Source: Paraburkholderia sp. BL21I4N1
GTDB lineage: Bacteria > Pseudomonadota > Gammaproteobacteria > Burkholderiales > Burkholderiaceae
Assembly: GCF_002973525.1 (NCBI RefSeq)
Contig: NZ_PVEN01000009.1
Location: forward strand, 1-64,000
Direction: 5' to 3'
DNA length: 64,000 bases
A program made the translations under genes and the position numbers. The notes beneath the pieces are model-generated. The model searched no databases. It worked only from the letters and a program-made list of their open reading frames with translations, and was not told the DNA's origin. Numbering within the stretch: position 1 is the first letter of the stretch; each line of letters begins with the position of its first letter. Below, one piece after another: positions 8,357 to 17,077 of this stretch.

Positions 8357-9520
8357 TCAGTCCGGCTCGCCGGGAACGAGACGCAGGCGCGTGATTTCAG
8401 ACGGCGCGCCGAGACGCTTCGGCGGGCCCCAATAGCCGGTGCCGCGGCTCGTATAGACCCACAGACCGTTCAGGCGGGCGAGGCCGGCCGTGAACGGCTG
8501 CTGGAATCGCACGAAGAAGTTCCACGGGAAGAACTGGCCGCCGTGCGTATGCCCTGACAGTTGCAGCGTGAAGCCCGCGGCGGCCGCGGCTTCGGCTGAA
8601 CGCGGCTGGTGCGCGAGCAGCACCTTGATCACTACGTCGCCCGGTGCGCCGGCCAGTGCCGCAACCGGATCGCTGCGATGCAGCGGATCGTGATGTCCCG
8701 CCGAATAGTCGGTCACGCCGGCAATCACGGCGCGTGCGCCGTCATGATCCACGATCACATGCTCGTTGAGCAGCACGTTGAGGCCCAGGCGCCGGAACTC
8801 GTCGATCCACGCATTCGCGCCCGCATAGTATTCGTGATTGCCGGTCACGAGAAACGCGCCATGACGCGCGCTGAGACGTGACAACGGCTGGGTGTGCCGG
8901 GTCAATTGCGGCACGCTACCGTCCACGACGTCGCCGGTCACGGCAATCAGATCGGGCTTCAGCCGATTGACCGCGTCGACGATCGCATCGACATAGCGGT
9001 GCTTGATGGTCGGGCCAACATGAATGTCGCTGATCTGGACGATCGTGAAGCCGTCGAGCGCGGGCGGCAAATCGTCGATCGGTACGTCGATCGTGACTAC
9101 CTTCGCGCGGCGGCGGGCGTTGAAGAGGCCAACCAGCGTCGAGAGCAAGGCGAGCAGCGGCACTGCCGCAGCCGAGCCCGTGCGCCAATGCGCGATGTTG
9201 ATCGTGTTCGGCCAGATCGCATCGACGGTGAGCAGCGAGGCGAGCATCAGATCGCGGGCGAAGGTCAGCACCAGCAGCGACGAGAAGAAGCCCATCGCCA
9301 GCAGGCCGACCCACGCGAGCCGGTCACCGAGCGGCTGCCGTTTGATCGTGCGCGCCAGCATGCCGAGCGGGATCAGGAAGATCGACAGCACGAGCCACAA
9401 TGCGCACAGCCAGCGGCCGGTGGTGTCGACCGGCATGTCCGGAATCAGACGTAAGCCGACGTAGATATGCAGCAGGATGCCAATGAGGATGATGCGGACA
9501 AGAAACGATGAGCGGCGCAT
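8357..9520 (-). CDS. membrane-anchored metallophosphoesterase (YkuE/YaeI-like)
   Basis: The 387-residue protein has about four N-terminal membrane segments (residues 1-130). A calcineurin-like phosphoesterase domain follows with all expected metal-binding motifs in order: ISDIHVG, GDVVDG, GNHEYY, LLAHQPR and SGHTHGG. This matches the YkuE/YaeI group, some of which act on phospholipid-linked substrates at the membrane. The start at ATG 9520 fits the first membrane helix, but no clear ribosome site is present; further upstream in-frame starts would add an Arg-rich segment that does not look coding. The substrate is unknown. Confidence 0.88.
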   Translation of the reverse strand: MRRSSFLVRIILIGILLHIYVGLRLIPDMPVDTTGRWLCALWLVLSIFLIPLGMLARTIKRQPLGDRLAWVGLLAMGFFSSLLVLTFARDLMLASLLTVDAIWPNTINIAHWRTGSAAAVPLLALLSTLVGLFNARRRAKVVTIDVPIDDLPPALDGFTIVQISDIHVGPTIKHRYVDAIVDAVNRLKPDLIAVTGDVVDGSVPQLTRHTQPLSRLSARHGAFLVTGNHEYYAGANAWIDEFRRLGLNVLLNEHVIVDHDGARAVIAGVTDYSAGHHDPLHRSDPVAALAGAPGDVVIKVLLAHQPRSAEAAAAAGFTLQLSGHTHGGQFFPWNFFVRFQQPFTAGLARLNGLWVYTSRGTGYWGPPKRLGAPSEITRLRLVPGEPD

Positions 9521-9772
9521 AGGGAGCACAAAGGCGGGAAGGGGCCGGCGCGAGCGGATGACCGGCGGCGACTCGCCGGCCGCGCTAACGTCGTGCCGAA
9601 CGAGTCGAATCATTCTACCGGCATGCGCATCGGCTTGCCGGCGGTGCCAAATTCGCTGCCGCATCGGTCCCACGGCGCTTTCGGGGTGCGGTCAGAGAAG
9701 TCTGTCGCATCGCAGCATTCACGGTGGTTTCCGGCGCCATCTGATTGCCGCGGCAACCTAATTAAATGGGCT

Positions 9773-9801
9773 TTGAATTGTGTCCGCGCGTGGACTATGC
9801 T
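9773..9801 (+). promoter_or_regulatory. sigma-70-type promoter for the small membrane gene
   Basis: TTGAAT (9773-9778) and TATGCT (9796-9801) are separated by exactly 17 bases, about 110 bases before the downstream ATG. The rest of the 390-base gap (9521-9910) shows no coding frame. Confidence 0.5.
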
Positions 9802-9910
9802 CAAAAAGAACCGCCTCGTATCAGGGGTGACCGCGCGTGCAGACGCGGCCATGCGGCGGTTCGCGCCAGTTGGATGGGGCGCCGGAACAGGGCGAAGCGG
9901 GAGGGGCATC

Positions 9911-10246
9911 ATGAGACTGCTCAGATCAGACAATGAGTTGCATCACGGGCACCACGCCCATCATGTCGGGCGTGAGGGCAAGCGTGTGATGCTACCGCTC
10001 GTCGTCATCTCGCTGATGGCGATCGGCTTGTATTACAGCGTTCGCGGCATCGACTTTTCCGAGCTGGGCCGCAGCGCGCTGTTCGATGTCGTGATGCTCT
10101 GCGTGGCGCTGGGTATCGCGGGCTTGTTCGGCGTCGTCGGCGCATGGGTGCGTTCGAATGGCGACGACGCCGGCGAAGGCGAAGGTTTCTGCTTCGTCGG
10201 CGCATTGATCGGCGCCGTGGTGTTCTACGTCGCGCTGTTCAGTTGA
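9911..10246 (+). CDS. conserved small membrane protein, unknown function
   Basis: A 111-residue protein with a His-rich N-terminus (HHGHHAHHVG at about residues 11-20). It has three predicted membrane segments, about 27-44, 58-80 and 93-110. An acidic DDAGEGEGF loop precedes the last segment. GGGAGGGG lies before ATG 9911. It is convergent with the nitroreductase gene. The histidine cluster could bind metal, but nothing else supports this. I do not recognise the family. Confidence 0.75.
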   Translation: MRLLRSDNELHHGHHAHHVGREGKRVMLPLVVISLMAIGLYYSVRGIDFSELGRSALFDVVMLCVALGIAGLFGVVGAWVRSNGDDAGEGEGFCFVGALIGAVVFYVALFS

Positions 10247-10274
10247 GCGCGACGCCGTTCTCCACCTCTACGTA

Positions 10275-10859
10275 TCAGACGATCTGGGCGGCTTCGTCGA
10301 ATGCGAAGCGCGGGCTGCGCGCGAACAGTTTCGACGCATCGCCATAGCCCAGATTGATCAGGAAATTCGACTTGACGGTCGTGCCGGCAAAGAACGCTTC
10401 GTCGACCTTGGCGGCGTCGAAACCGGACATCGCGCCCGTGTCCAGACCGAGTGCCCGCGCGGCGAGAATCAGGTAGCCGCCTTGCAGCGTCGAATTGCGA
10501 AAGGCTGTGTCCGCGATCGACTTGTCGTTGCCGACGAACCAGCTGCGCGCGTCCGCGTGCGGAAACAGTTTCGGCAGGTGCTCGTAAAACGCCATGTCCA
10601 TTCCGACGATCACCGTGACCGGCGCGGCCATGGTTTTGTCGAGATTGCCCGCCGACAAGGCCGGGCGCAGCTTTTCCTTGGCTTCCGGCGTTTTGACGAA
10701 CACGAAGCGGCCGGGGCTCGAATTGGCCGAGGTCGGGCCGAGCAACACCAGTTCGGTGAGCTGCCTGAGCACGGCATCGTCGACCGGTTTGGCCTGCCAG
10801 CCGTTATGCGTGCGCGCTTCGCGAAAGAGTTGAGCGAGTGCCTGGTCGGATAGCATCAT
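10275..10859 (-). CDS. nitroreductase family, malonic semialdehyde reductase (RutE-like)
   Basis: The 194-residue flavoprotein aligns in length and motifs with RutE: GPTSANSSPGRFVFV near residues 41-55 (FMN contact), NSTLQGGYLILAARALGLDTGAMSGFD in the middle, and NFLINLGYGD near the end. RutE reduces malonic semialdehyde to 3-hydroxypropionate in pyrimidine breakdown. No other rut gene is nearby, so it may serve as a general reductase. AAGGA lies eight bases before the first ATG. It is a single gene divergent from the AlkB-like gene. Confidence 0.85.
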   Translation of the reverse strand: MMLSDQALAQLFREARTHNGWQAKPVDDAVLRQLTELVLLGPTSANSSPGRFVFVKTPEAKEKLRPALSAGNLDKTMAAPVTVIVGMDMAFYEHLPKLFPHADARSWFVGNDKSIADTAFRNSTLQGGYLILAARALGLDTGAMSGFDAAKVDEAFFAGTTVKSNFLINLGYGDASKLFARSPRFAFDEAAQIV

Positions 10860-11061
10860 GGTGAAAGTCCTTGAAAGGTCTAAGAAGTTAAAGGCATGAA
10901 CCGATTAATCCGGATGAAGCCAGCGGATGACAGCGCAAGCCGCGCGTATCAACGGCGTCTTCGGTGCCGCCATCATAGCCAAGGTTTCTACACGCACGCG
11001 CTTTGCGTGCGCCTTCGTTCCAGCGTCAGCATTCACATACGTATTGGTATCAGGCCATCTC

Positions 11062-11661
11062 ATGACGGATCTTTTCGCGGGTTCCGCCGACTCCCTGCCG
11101 ACGCCCGACGTCGACTGGTATCCCGACTGGCTAACGCCCGCCCGCGCGGCGCAGGTTTTGACGCAGCTAATCGACGAAATCGCCTGGCGTCAGGACGTGA
11201 TCGGCACGCCCGCCGGTCGCGTGCCGCTGCCGCGTTTGACGGCGTGGCAGGGCGAGCCGGACGCCGTCTATGTCTACTCGGGCATTCGCAACGTGCCGCA
11301 ACCGTGGACGTCGGCCGTTGCGGAACTCAAGGCCGCGGTGGAGGCAGTCTGCGAGACGCGTTTCAACAGCGTGCTGATTAACCGCTATCGCAGCGGCACC
11401 GACAGCATGGGTTGGCACGCGGATCGCGAACCTGAACTCGGCGCGCGTCCGGTGATCGCGTCGGTGAGTTTGGGTGTGGCGCGCACATTCGATTTGCGCC
11501 ACAACAAAACCGGCGTCGTGCAGTCGTTTTCGCTGAAGGGCGGCAGCCTGCTCGTGATGAAGGGCGACACGCAGGCGGACTGGCGGCATCGGGTGCCGAA
11601 GGAGCCGCGCGTGGCCGGCGAGCGGATCAATCTGACGTTTCGCTGGGTGACGCCGAGGTGA
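11062..11661 (+). CDS. AlkB-family 2-oxoglutarate/Fe(II) dioxygenase
   Basis: The 199-residue protein carries the AlkB signature: NSVLINRYRSGTDSMGWHADREPEL with the iron-binding H-x-D, then SLGVARTFDLRH, a second metal histidine in ADWRHRVPKE, and ERINLTFRWV with the arginine that contacts 2-oxoglutarate. These enzymes remove alkyl lesions from nucleic acid bases; the length and motif spacing resemble the ALKBH2-like bacterial group. ATG 11062 is chosen because upstream in-frame sequence looks non-coding. It is divergent from the nitroreductase gene, with no neighbouring adaptive-response genes. Confidence 0.9.
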   Translation: MTDLFAGSADSLPTPDVDWYPDWLTPARAAQVLTQLIDEIAWRQDVIGTPAGRVPLPRLTAWQGEPDAVYVYSGIRNVPQPWTSAVAELKAAVEAVCETRFNSVLINRYRSGTDSMGWHADREPELGARPVIASVSLGVARTFDLRHNKTGVVQSFSLKGGSLLVMKGDTQADWRHRVPKEPRVAGERINLTFRWVTPR

Positions 11662-11783
11662 GGCGCTGCCCGCTTGAGCGGGTTCGCGGCGCTTGCCGTT
11701 AAGGCGAGGAATCGGTGGCGGCGTATCTCATCTTGGTCTGCGGCAAGGACCGCCAACCGGCTTCGAGCCGGATCCGCTCACTC

Positions 11784-11799
11784 ATACCAAAATTGGTAT
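11784..11799. promoter_or_regulatory. inverted-repeat operator candidate upstream of ytfQ
   Basis: ATACCAA-AA-TTGGTAT is a perfect 7-bp inverted repeat. It lies 135 bases upstream of the ytfQ ATG. A weak promoter (TTGGAC 11820-11825, 18 bases, TACGCT 11844-11849) lies just downstream. Its symmetry resembles GntR/FadR-type or LacI-type operators. No regulator gene is adjacent. Confidence 0.55.
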
Positions 11800-11933
11800 C
11801 GCCAACGCGAATCATAGGATTGGACGGTTAACGCCCCACACACTACGCTACATCACGATCCACCCACCGTGAGGGCTGCAAGCACCGGGCAGGTTCGATG
11901 GATCGCCGACACTACAACGATCAGGAGACAGTC

Positions 11934-12920
11934 ATGGCGAATACACGACGCGCCGCATGTCGTGCGTTGGGCGCGCTCGCGTTCTGCGCGGGCATCGGTA
12001 CGCTAGCGCTGACCGCGCCGGGCGCTTACGCGCAAGACAAACAGATCACCCTCGGTTTCGCGCAGGTCGGCGCGGAAAGCGCATGGCGAACGGCCAATAC
12101 CGAGTCGGTGAAGTCGGCGGCGGCGGACGCGAAGATCAAGCTCAAATTCTCGGACGCCCAGCAGAAGCAGGAAAACCAGATCAAGGCGATCCGCTCTTAT
12201 ATCGCGCAAAAGGTCGATGTGATCGCGTTCTCGCCGGTCGTCGAATCCGGCTGGGAGCCGGTGCTGCTTGAAGCGAAAGCCGCGAAGATTCCGGTGATCC
12301 TGACCGATCGCAACATCGACGTAAAAGACACCTCGCTGTACGTGACGATGATCGGCTCCGACTTCATGGAAGAAGGGCGTCGCGGTGGGCATTGGCTCGA
12401 AGATCACTATAAAAGCGAGCAAGGGCCTGTCAACATCGCCGAACTGCAGGGAACGGTCGGGTCGGCGCCGGCCAACGACCGGCATTCCGGCCTGCTGGAG
12501 GTGATCAAGAACGATCCCAAATTTAAGATCATCGCGTCGCAAAGCGGCGACTTCACCCTGGCCGGCGGCAAGCAGGTCATGGAAGCGTTTATAAAAACTT
12601 ATGGAAATAAAATAAATGTAGTTTATGCGCATAACGACGATATGGCGCTCGGCGCCATCCAGGCGATGGAGGAGGCCGGCATGCATCCGGGCAAGGACAT
12701 CACCGTCGTTTCGTTCGATGCCACCAAGGGCGGCTTCCAGGCGATGGCTGCCGGCAAGATGAACGTCGACGTGGAGTGCAGTCCGTTGCTGGGACCGCAG
12801 TTGATGTCGGCGGTGAAGGACGTCGTGGCCGGCAAGCCGTTGCCCAAGCGCATTCTCACGCAGGAGACGGTGTTCCCGATGAGCGTCGCTGCGCAGACGC
12901 TGCCGACGCGTAAATACTGA
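11934..12920 (+). CDS. ytfQ: sugar ABC transporter substrate-binding protein (YtfQ-like)
   Basis: The 328-residue protein has a signal peptide (about residues 1-34, ending AYAQ). Its mature part tracks E. coli YtfQ, the galactofuranose-binding protein: GFAQVGAESAWRTANTESV, AQQKQENQIKAIRSYIAQ, PVVESGWEPVLLEAK, DRNIDVKDTSLYVT and YAHNDDMALGAIQAMEEAG. CAGGAGA precedes ATG 11934. It is first in a four-gene importer operon, with a hairpin after its stop that may raise its expression over the downstream genes. Codons 219-231 (12588-12626) are strikingly AT-rich and include two ATA codons. The true sugar could differ from galactofuranose. Confidence 0.92.
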   Translation: MANTRRAACRALGALAFCAGIGTLALTAPGAYAQDKQITLGFAQVGAESAWRTANTESVKSAAADAKIKLKFSDAQQKQENQIKAIRSYIAQKVDVIAFSPVVESGWEPVLLEAKAAKIPVILTDRNIDVKDTSLYVTMIGSDFMEEGRRGGHWLEDHYKSEQGPVNIAELQGTVGSAPANDRHSGLLEVIKNDPKFKIIASQSGDFTLAGGKQVMEAFIKTYGNKINVVYAHNDDMALGAIQAMEEAGMHPGKDITVVSFDATKGGFQAMAAGKMNVDVECSPLLGPQLMSAVKDVVAGKPLPKRILTQETVFPMSVAAQTLPTRKY

Positions 12921-13022
12921 GGCTGATGCCGACCCGACAAAGTCCTCAGGGTTACTGAGGAACGGCGGGACATGGCAAGCGAAGTGTGGATTGAGCGAAA
13001 AGGTTTCTCCAGCGGTGCCTGG

Positions 13023-13057
13023 CCGCCCGGTTGCTTCGGCAGCGGGCGGTCTATTTT
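13023..13057 (+). terminator. intercistronic hairpin between ytfQ and ytfR
   Basis: CCGCCCG (13023-13029) pairs with CGGGCGG (13043-13049). Inner TTGC/GCAG arms close on a TTCG loop, and TCTATTTT follows. In a 234-base gap inside an importer operon, such a hairpin likely gives partial termination or protects the ytfQ transcript 3' end. Confidence 0.6.
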
Positions 13058-13154
13058 CCGGTGAAGGTTGCGCGGAAGGCCGCGAAGAATCCCGTATGCC
13101 GTCGCACTCCGGTGCAACCCATTGAAGCACCGCACCACCCATCAAGCGAGGTCT

Positions 13155-14840
13155 ATGACGTCTCCCGCTTCCGAACCGACTCCGCAGGCTGCGGGCGCTG
13201 CCGCTCACGGAACGGGCGACGCAATCAGTGCGGCCAACGCCGAAGCCCGTGCGCCCATCCTCGCCACCACCGCCGTCACCAAAACCTTCCCCGGCGTCAA
13301 AGCGCTGCAGCGGGTCGATTTTCGCCTGTTTCCCGGCGAGATCCACACGTTGATGGGCCAGAACGGCGCGGGCAAATCCACCTTGATCAACGTGCTAACC
13401 GGCGTGGTCGCGCCTGACGCCGGCACGATCCGTCTCGGCGGTGAAGTCGTGGCGTTTGCGTCGCCGCAGGAAGCGGAATCGGCCGGCGTGCGCACGTTGT
13501 ATCAGGAAGTGAACCTGTGCCCGAACCTCTCCGTGGCGGAGAATATTTTCGCCGGCCGGCAACCGCGACGTTTCGGCGCGATCGATTGGCCGACCATCAA
13601 GCGCCGCGCGCAGGCCGCGCTGGCGCGTCTCGACGTGTCGCTCGACGTGACCCGTTCACTCGATGCCTACCCGATCGCGGTGCAGCAGATGGTGGCGATC
13701 GCGCGGGCGTTGTCGGTCGACGCGCGCGTGCTGATTCTCGACGAACCGACCTCGAGTCTCGACGACGGCGAGGTCAGTCAGCTTTTTAAAATACTTCGAC
13801 ATCTTAAGCAATCAGGTATTGCGATTCTGTTTGTCACGCATTTTATCGAGCAAACGTACGCCATTTCCGACCGCATCACGGTCATGCGCAATGGCGAGCG
13901 CGAAGGCGAGTATCTCGCGCGCGATCTGCCGGCGGATCAACTGGTCGCGAAGATGGTCGGCCACGAGCGGATGAGCGCACGCTTGCGCGAGGCCGCGCAT
14001 GAAGGGCATGTCGGTCACGAGGGCCACGGCGGCCACGCGGACCAACCCGTCACGCAGACCTCGCAAGCAGCACCCCAGACAACCGAAGCCGCGCAAACCA
14101 CGCAACCTGCCCATCCCTTCATCGAACTCCAGGGCGTCGGCCGCCGCGGCACGCTGCAGCCGATCGACCTGAACCTGCAGCGAGGCCAGATCCTCGGACT
14201 CGCCGGCCTGCTCGGCTCCGGCCGCACGGAAACAGCGCGATTGCTGTTCGGCGCGGACCGCACCGATAGCGGCGTGATCCTCATCGAAGGCCGCGCCGCG
14301 AAGCTACGCTCGCCGCGGGACGCGGTCCGTCACGGCATTGGCTATTGCGCGGAAGACCGCAAGAAGGAGGGCATCGTCGCCGAACTGTCGATCCGCGAAA
14401 ACATTCTGCTGGCGCTGCAAGCAAGGCGCGGCTGGTGGCGCAAGATCAACCGGCAACGTGCGCGCGAGCTGGCCGATCTGTGGATCGAGCGGCTCGGCAT
14501 CAAGGCCGCGGACGCCGAACAACCCATCGGCTTGTTGTCCGGCGGCAACCAGCAGAAAGCGCTGCTGGCGCGCTGGCTCGCCACCGATCCCCAACTACTG
14601 ATCCTCGACGAACCCACGCGTGGCATCGACGTCGCCGCCAAGTTCGACATCATGGACCGGCTGCTGGCGCTGTGCGCGAACGGCCTGAGCATTCTGTTCA
14701 TTTCGTCGGAGATCAGCGAGGTGCTGCGCGTCAGTCATCGCGTGGCGGTGTTGCGCGACCGTCGCAAGATCGCCGAAGTCGCGGGCACGGCCTCGAACGA
14801 AGACAACATCTATCGACTCATCGCGGGGAGCGGCGAATGA
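13155..14840 (+). CDS. ytfR: sugar ABC transporter ATP-binding protein, two NBDs (YtfR-like)
   Basis: This 561-residue protein has two fused nucleotide-binding domains, as in RbsA/MglA/YtfR. NBD1 has Walker A GQNGAGKST (68-76) and Walker B LILDEPTS, with a degenerate signature (AVQQMVAIARAL). NBD2 has the usual divergent P-loop GLLGSGRTET, a good signature LLSGGNQQKALLARW and LILDEPTRGIDV. Two things are odd. There is a His/Gly-rich then Gln/Thr-rich linker of about 45 residues (about 281-325) between the domains, and a 13-codon AT-rich patch at 13782-13820. The N-terminal 33 residues are a low-complexity extension. Its stop overlaps the ytfT start by four bases. Confidence 0.93.
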   Translation: MTSPASEPTPQAAGAAAHGTGDAISAANAEARAPILATTAVTKTFPGVKALQRVDFRLFPGEIHTLMGQNGAGKSTLINVLTGVVAPDAGTIRLGGEVVAFASPQEAESAGVRTLYQEVNLCPNLSVAENIFAGRQPRRFGAIDWPTIKRRAQAALARLDVSLDVTRSLDAYPIAVQQMVAIARALSVDARVLILDEPTSSLDDGEVSQLFKILRHLKQSGIAILFVTHFIEQTYAISDRITVMRNGEREGEYLARDLPADQLVAKMVGHERMSARLREAAHEGHVGHEGHGGHADQPVTQTSQAAPQTTEAAQTTQPAHPFIELQGVGRRGTLQPIDLNLQRGQILGLAGLLGSGRTETARLLFGADRTDSGVILIEGRAAKLRSPRDAVRHGIGYCAEDRKKEGIVAELSIRENILLALQARRGWWRKINRQRARELADLWIERLGIKAADAEQPIGLLSGGNQQKALLARWLATDPQLLILDEPTRGIDVAAKFDIMDRLLALCANGLSILFISSEISEVLRVSHRVAVLRDRRKIAEVAGTASNEDNIYRLIAGSGE

Positions 14841-15880
14841 AACTGGCGAACTGGTTCGTGCGCGACGGCGCCGAGCGTCCGTTGATCTGGCCGTGCGTCA
14901 CGCTGGCGTTGCTGTGCGGCCTGAACCTGTGGGTCAATCCGCACTTTCTGTCGCTGCGGATGCTCGACGGTCACCTGTTCGGCGCGCCCATCGACGTGTT
15001 GAATCGCGCCGCGCCGCTGGTGCTGGTGGCCACCGGCATGACGCTGGTCATCGCCGCGCGCGGCATCGACATTTCGGTTGGCGCGGTGGTGGCGATCGCG
15101 GGCGCCGCGGCGGCCACGCTACTCGCGACGCAACCCGAACCGGGCGCGGCGCTGATCGCGCAGGCGCTGGTGGCGGCGCTGATGGTCGGCGTGCTGAGCG
15201 GCATGTGGAACGGCTTGCTGGTGTCATTCGTCGGCATGCAGCCGATCATCGCAACCTTGATTTTGATGGTGGCCGGCCGCGGCGTCGCGCAATTGCTGAC
15301 GGCGGGGCAGATCATTCCGATCGGCGCTCCGGGCTATCTTTTCGTCGGCGGCGGATACTGGCTAGGCGTGCCGTGTTCGGTGTGGATCGCCACCGTGGCG
15401 GTGCTCGCGACCGCGGCGCTCGTGGAAGGCACCGCGCTCGGCCTGTTCATTCGCGCGATCGGCATCAATCCGGTTGCGACGCGGCTGGTCGGGCTGCGCT
15501 CCAAAGCGCTGGTTTTCGCGGTCTATGGCTTCTCGGGACTGACCGCCGCGATGGCGGGCATTCTCATCAGCTCGAATGTGCGCAGCGCCGACGGCAACAA
15601 CGCCGGCCTGCTGCTCGAACTCGACGCGATTCTCGCGGTGACGCTCGGCGGCACCTCACTGCTCGGCGGCCGCTTCAGTTTCGCGGGCACCGTGCTGGGC
15701 GCGCTGATCATTCAGACGCTCACGTACACCACGTATTCGATCGGCGTTCCACCGGAGGCGACGCTGGTCGTCAAGGCGGCGGTGGTGCTTGCGGTGAGCG
15801 TGATCCAGTCGCCGGCGGCGCGCGCGCTCGCCATGTCGTTCGGCAGATCGCTGCTCGGGCAACGCGGGGTGGCGCGATGA
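14837..15880 (+). CDS. ytfT: sugar ABC transporter permease (YtfT-like)
   Basis: A 347-residue integral membrane protein of the BPD_transp_2 (RbsC-like) family, with about 8-10 hydrophobic segments. Family stretches are VLVATGMTLVIAARGIDISVGAV near residues 62-84, GMWNGLLVSFVGMQPIIATL, and ELDAILAVTLGGTSLLGGRF, the conserved cytoplasmic loop contacting the ATPase. It starts with ATG overlapping the ytfR stop (ATGA), giving translational coupling, and ends overlapping yjfF in the same way. It pairs with YjfF to form the channel. Confidence 0.92.
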   Translation: MKLANWFVRDGAERPLIWPCVTLALLCGLNLWVNPHFLSLRMLDGHLFGAPIDVLNRAAPLVLVATGMTLVIAARGIDISVGAVVAIAGAAAATLLATQPEPGAALIAQALVAALMVGVLSGMWNGLLVSFVGMQPIIATLILMVAGRGVAQLLTAGQIIPIGAPGYLFVGGGYWLGVPCSVWIATVAVLATAALVEGTALGLFIRAIGINPVATRLVGLRSKALVFAVYGFSGLTAAMAGILISSNVRSADGNNAGLLLELDAILAVTLGGTSLLGGRFSFAGTVLGALIIQTLTYTTYSIGVPPEATLVVKAAVVLAVSVIQSPAARALAMSFGRSLLGQRGVAR

Positions 15881-16977
15881 GACGACTCCTCGACGCGTTG
15901 GCTCACCTGGTCGATCCGCGTACGCTGCCGATCGCTGTCACGATTCTGCTGTTCTGCGCGCTATTCGGCTTTGGCTCGGTGATGTACACCGGTTTCTTCT
16001 CGTGGCAGGTGCTGCTCGATCTGTTGGTCGACAACGCGTTCCTGCTGATCGTCGCGATCGGGATGACGTTCGTGATCGTGTCCGGCGGGATCGATCTGTC
16101 GGTGGGCTCCGTCGTTGCGCTTACAACCATCGTCGAAGCGGTGCTGTCCGAGCATCTGCACCTGTCCGTCTGGGTGATCGTGCCGATCGTGCTGCTGATG
16201 GGCACGGTGTTCGGCGCGGTGCAGGGCGCGCTGATTCATTTCTTCCGTTTGCAGGCGTTTATCGTCACGCTGGCGGGCATGTTCTTCGCGCGCGGGTTGT
16301 GCTTTCTCATCACCACGCAGTCCATCACCATCACCGATCCGACTTTCCGGAAGATCTCCGCGTTCCGGCTTGATATCGGCGTGGGCTCGGTCACCGCGAA
16401 CGTGCTGATCGCACTGATTGCGCTACTGGCAGCGATCTATGTCGCGCATTTCACGCGGTTTGGCCGCAATGTGTATGCGGTGGGCGGCAATGCGCGCTCG
16501 GCATTGCTGATGGGTTTGCCGGTCGCGCAGACACGCATCGGCGTGTATGCGCTGAGCGGTTTCTGCTCGGCGCTCGGCGGCGCGGTGTTTACGTTCTACG
16601 TGCTCTCGGGTTATGGCCTGCAAGGGCAAGGTATGGAACTCGACGCGATTGCGGCGACGGTGATCGGCGGCACGTTGTTGACGGGCGGCGTGGGCTATGT
16701 GATCGGCTCGCTGTTCGGCGTCGGTATTCTCGGCACGATCCAGACGCTGATCACGTTCGACGGCACGCTGAGTTCGTGGTGGACCCGTATCGTGATCGGC
16801 GCGCTGCTGTGCGCGTTCTGCCTGCTGCAGCGGTTGATCGAGCGGCACGCGAAATCGGTGCGGCGGCCTGGCGGCACCGATGCGGCGGTTGTCACGGCGG
16901 GGCGCGAACGCGGACACAGCGAGGGAGCGGCGTCGTCGGACTCACAGGTGATCGGGCGAGCGCCGGGGCAGGCTTGA
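15877..16977 (+). CDS. yjfF: sugar ABC transporter permease (YjfF-like)
   Basis: The second permease, 366 residues, is of the same family: IVAIGMTFVIVSGGIDLSVGSV, FFRLQAFIVTLAGMFFARGL and ELDAIAATVIGGTLLTGGVG are diagnostic. A hydrophilic C-terminal tail of about 40 residues, rich in Arg, Gly, Ala and Ser, extends past the last membrane helix and is probably variable. It is coupled to ytfT by an ATGA overlap and is the last gene of the importer operon. The operon has no sugar kinase or catabolic gene, and no regulator in the window. Confidence 0.92.
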   Translation: MRRLLDALAHLVDPRTLPIAVTILLFCALFGFGSVMYTGFFSWQVLLDLLVDNAFLLIVAIGMTFVIVSGGIDLSVGSVVALTTIVEAVLSEHLHLSVWVIVPIVLLMGTVFGAVQGALIHFFRLQAFIVTLAGMFFARGLCFLITTQSITITDPTFRKISAFRLDIGVGSVTANVLIALIALLAAIYVAHFTRFGRNVYAVGGNARSALLMGLPVAQTRIGVYALSGFCSALGGAVFTFYVLSGYGLQGQGMELDAIAATVIGGTLLTGGVGYVIGSLFGVGILGTIQTLITFDGTLSSWWTRIVIGALLCAFCLLQRLIERHAKSVRRPGGTDAAVVTAGRERGHSEGAASSDSQVIGRAPGQA

Positions 16978-17077
16978 GTGCGCGTTGCCGTTTTTTGAAA
17001 CCGTGGTGTCATGCGGCGACACGCGAGCCACGCGTTGTGAGGGGCGCGATACAGCACAGCACCCACCGCCCCTCGGA

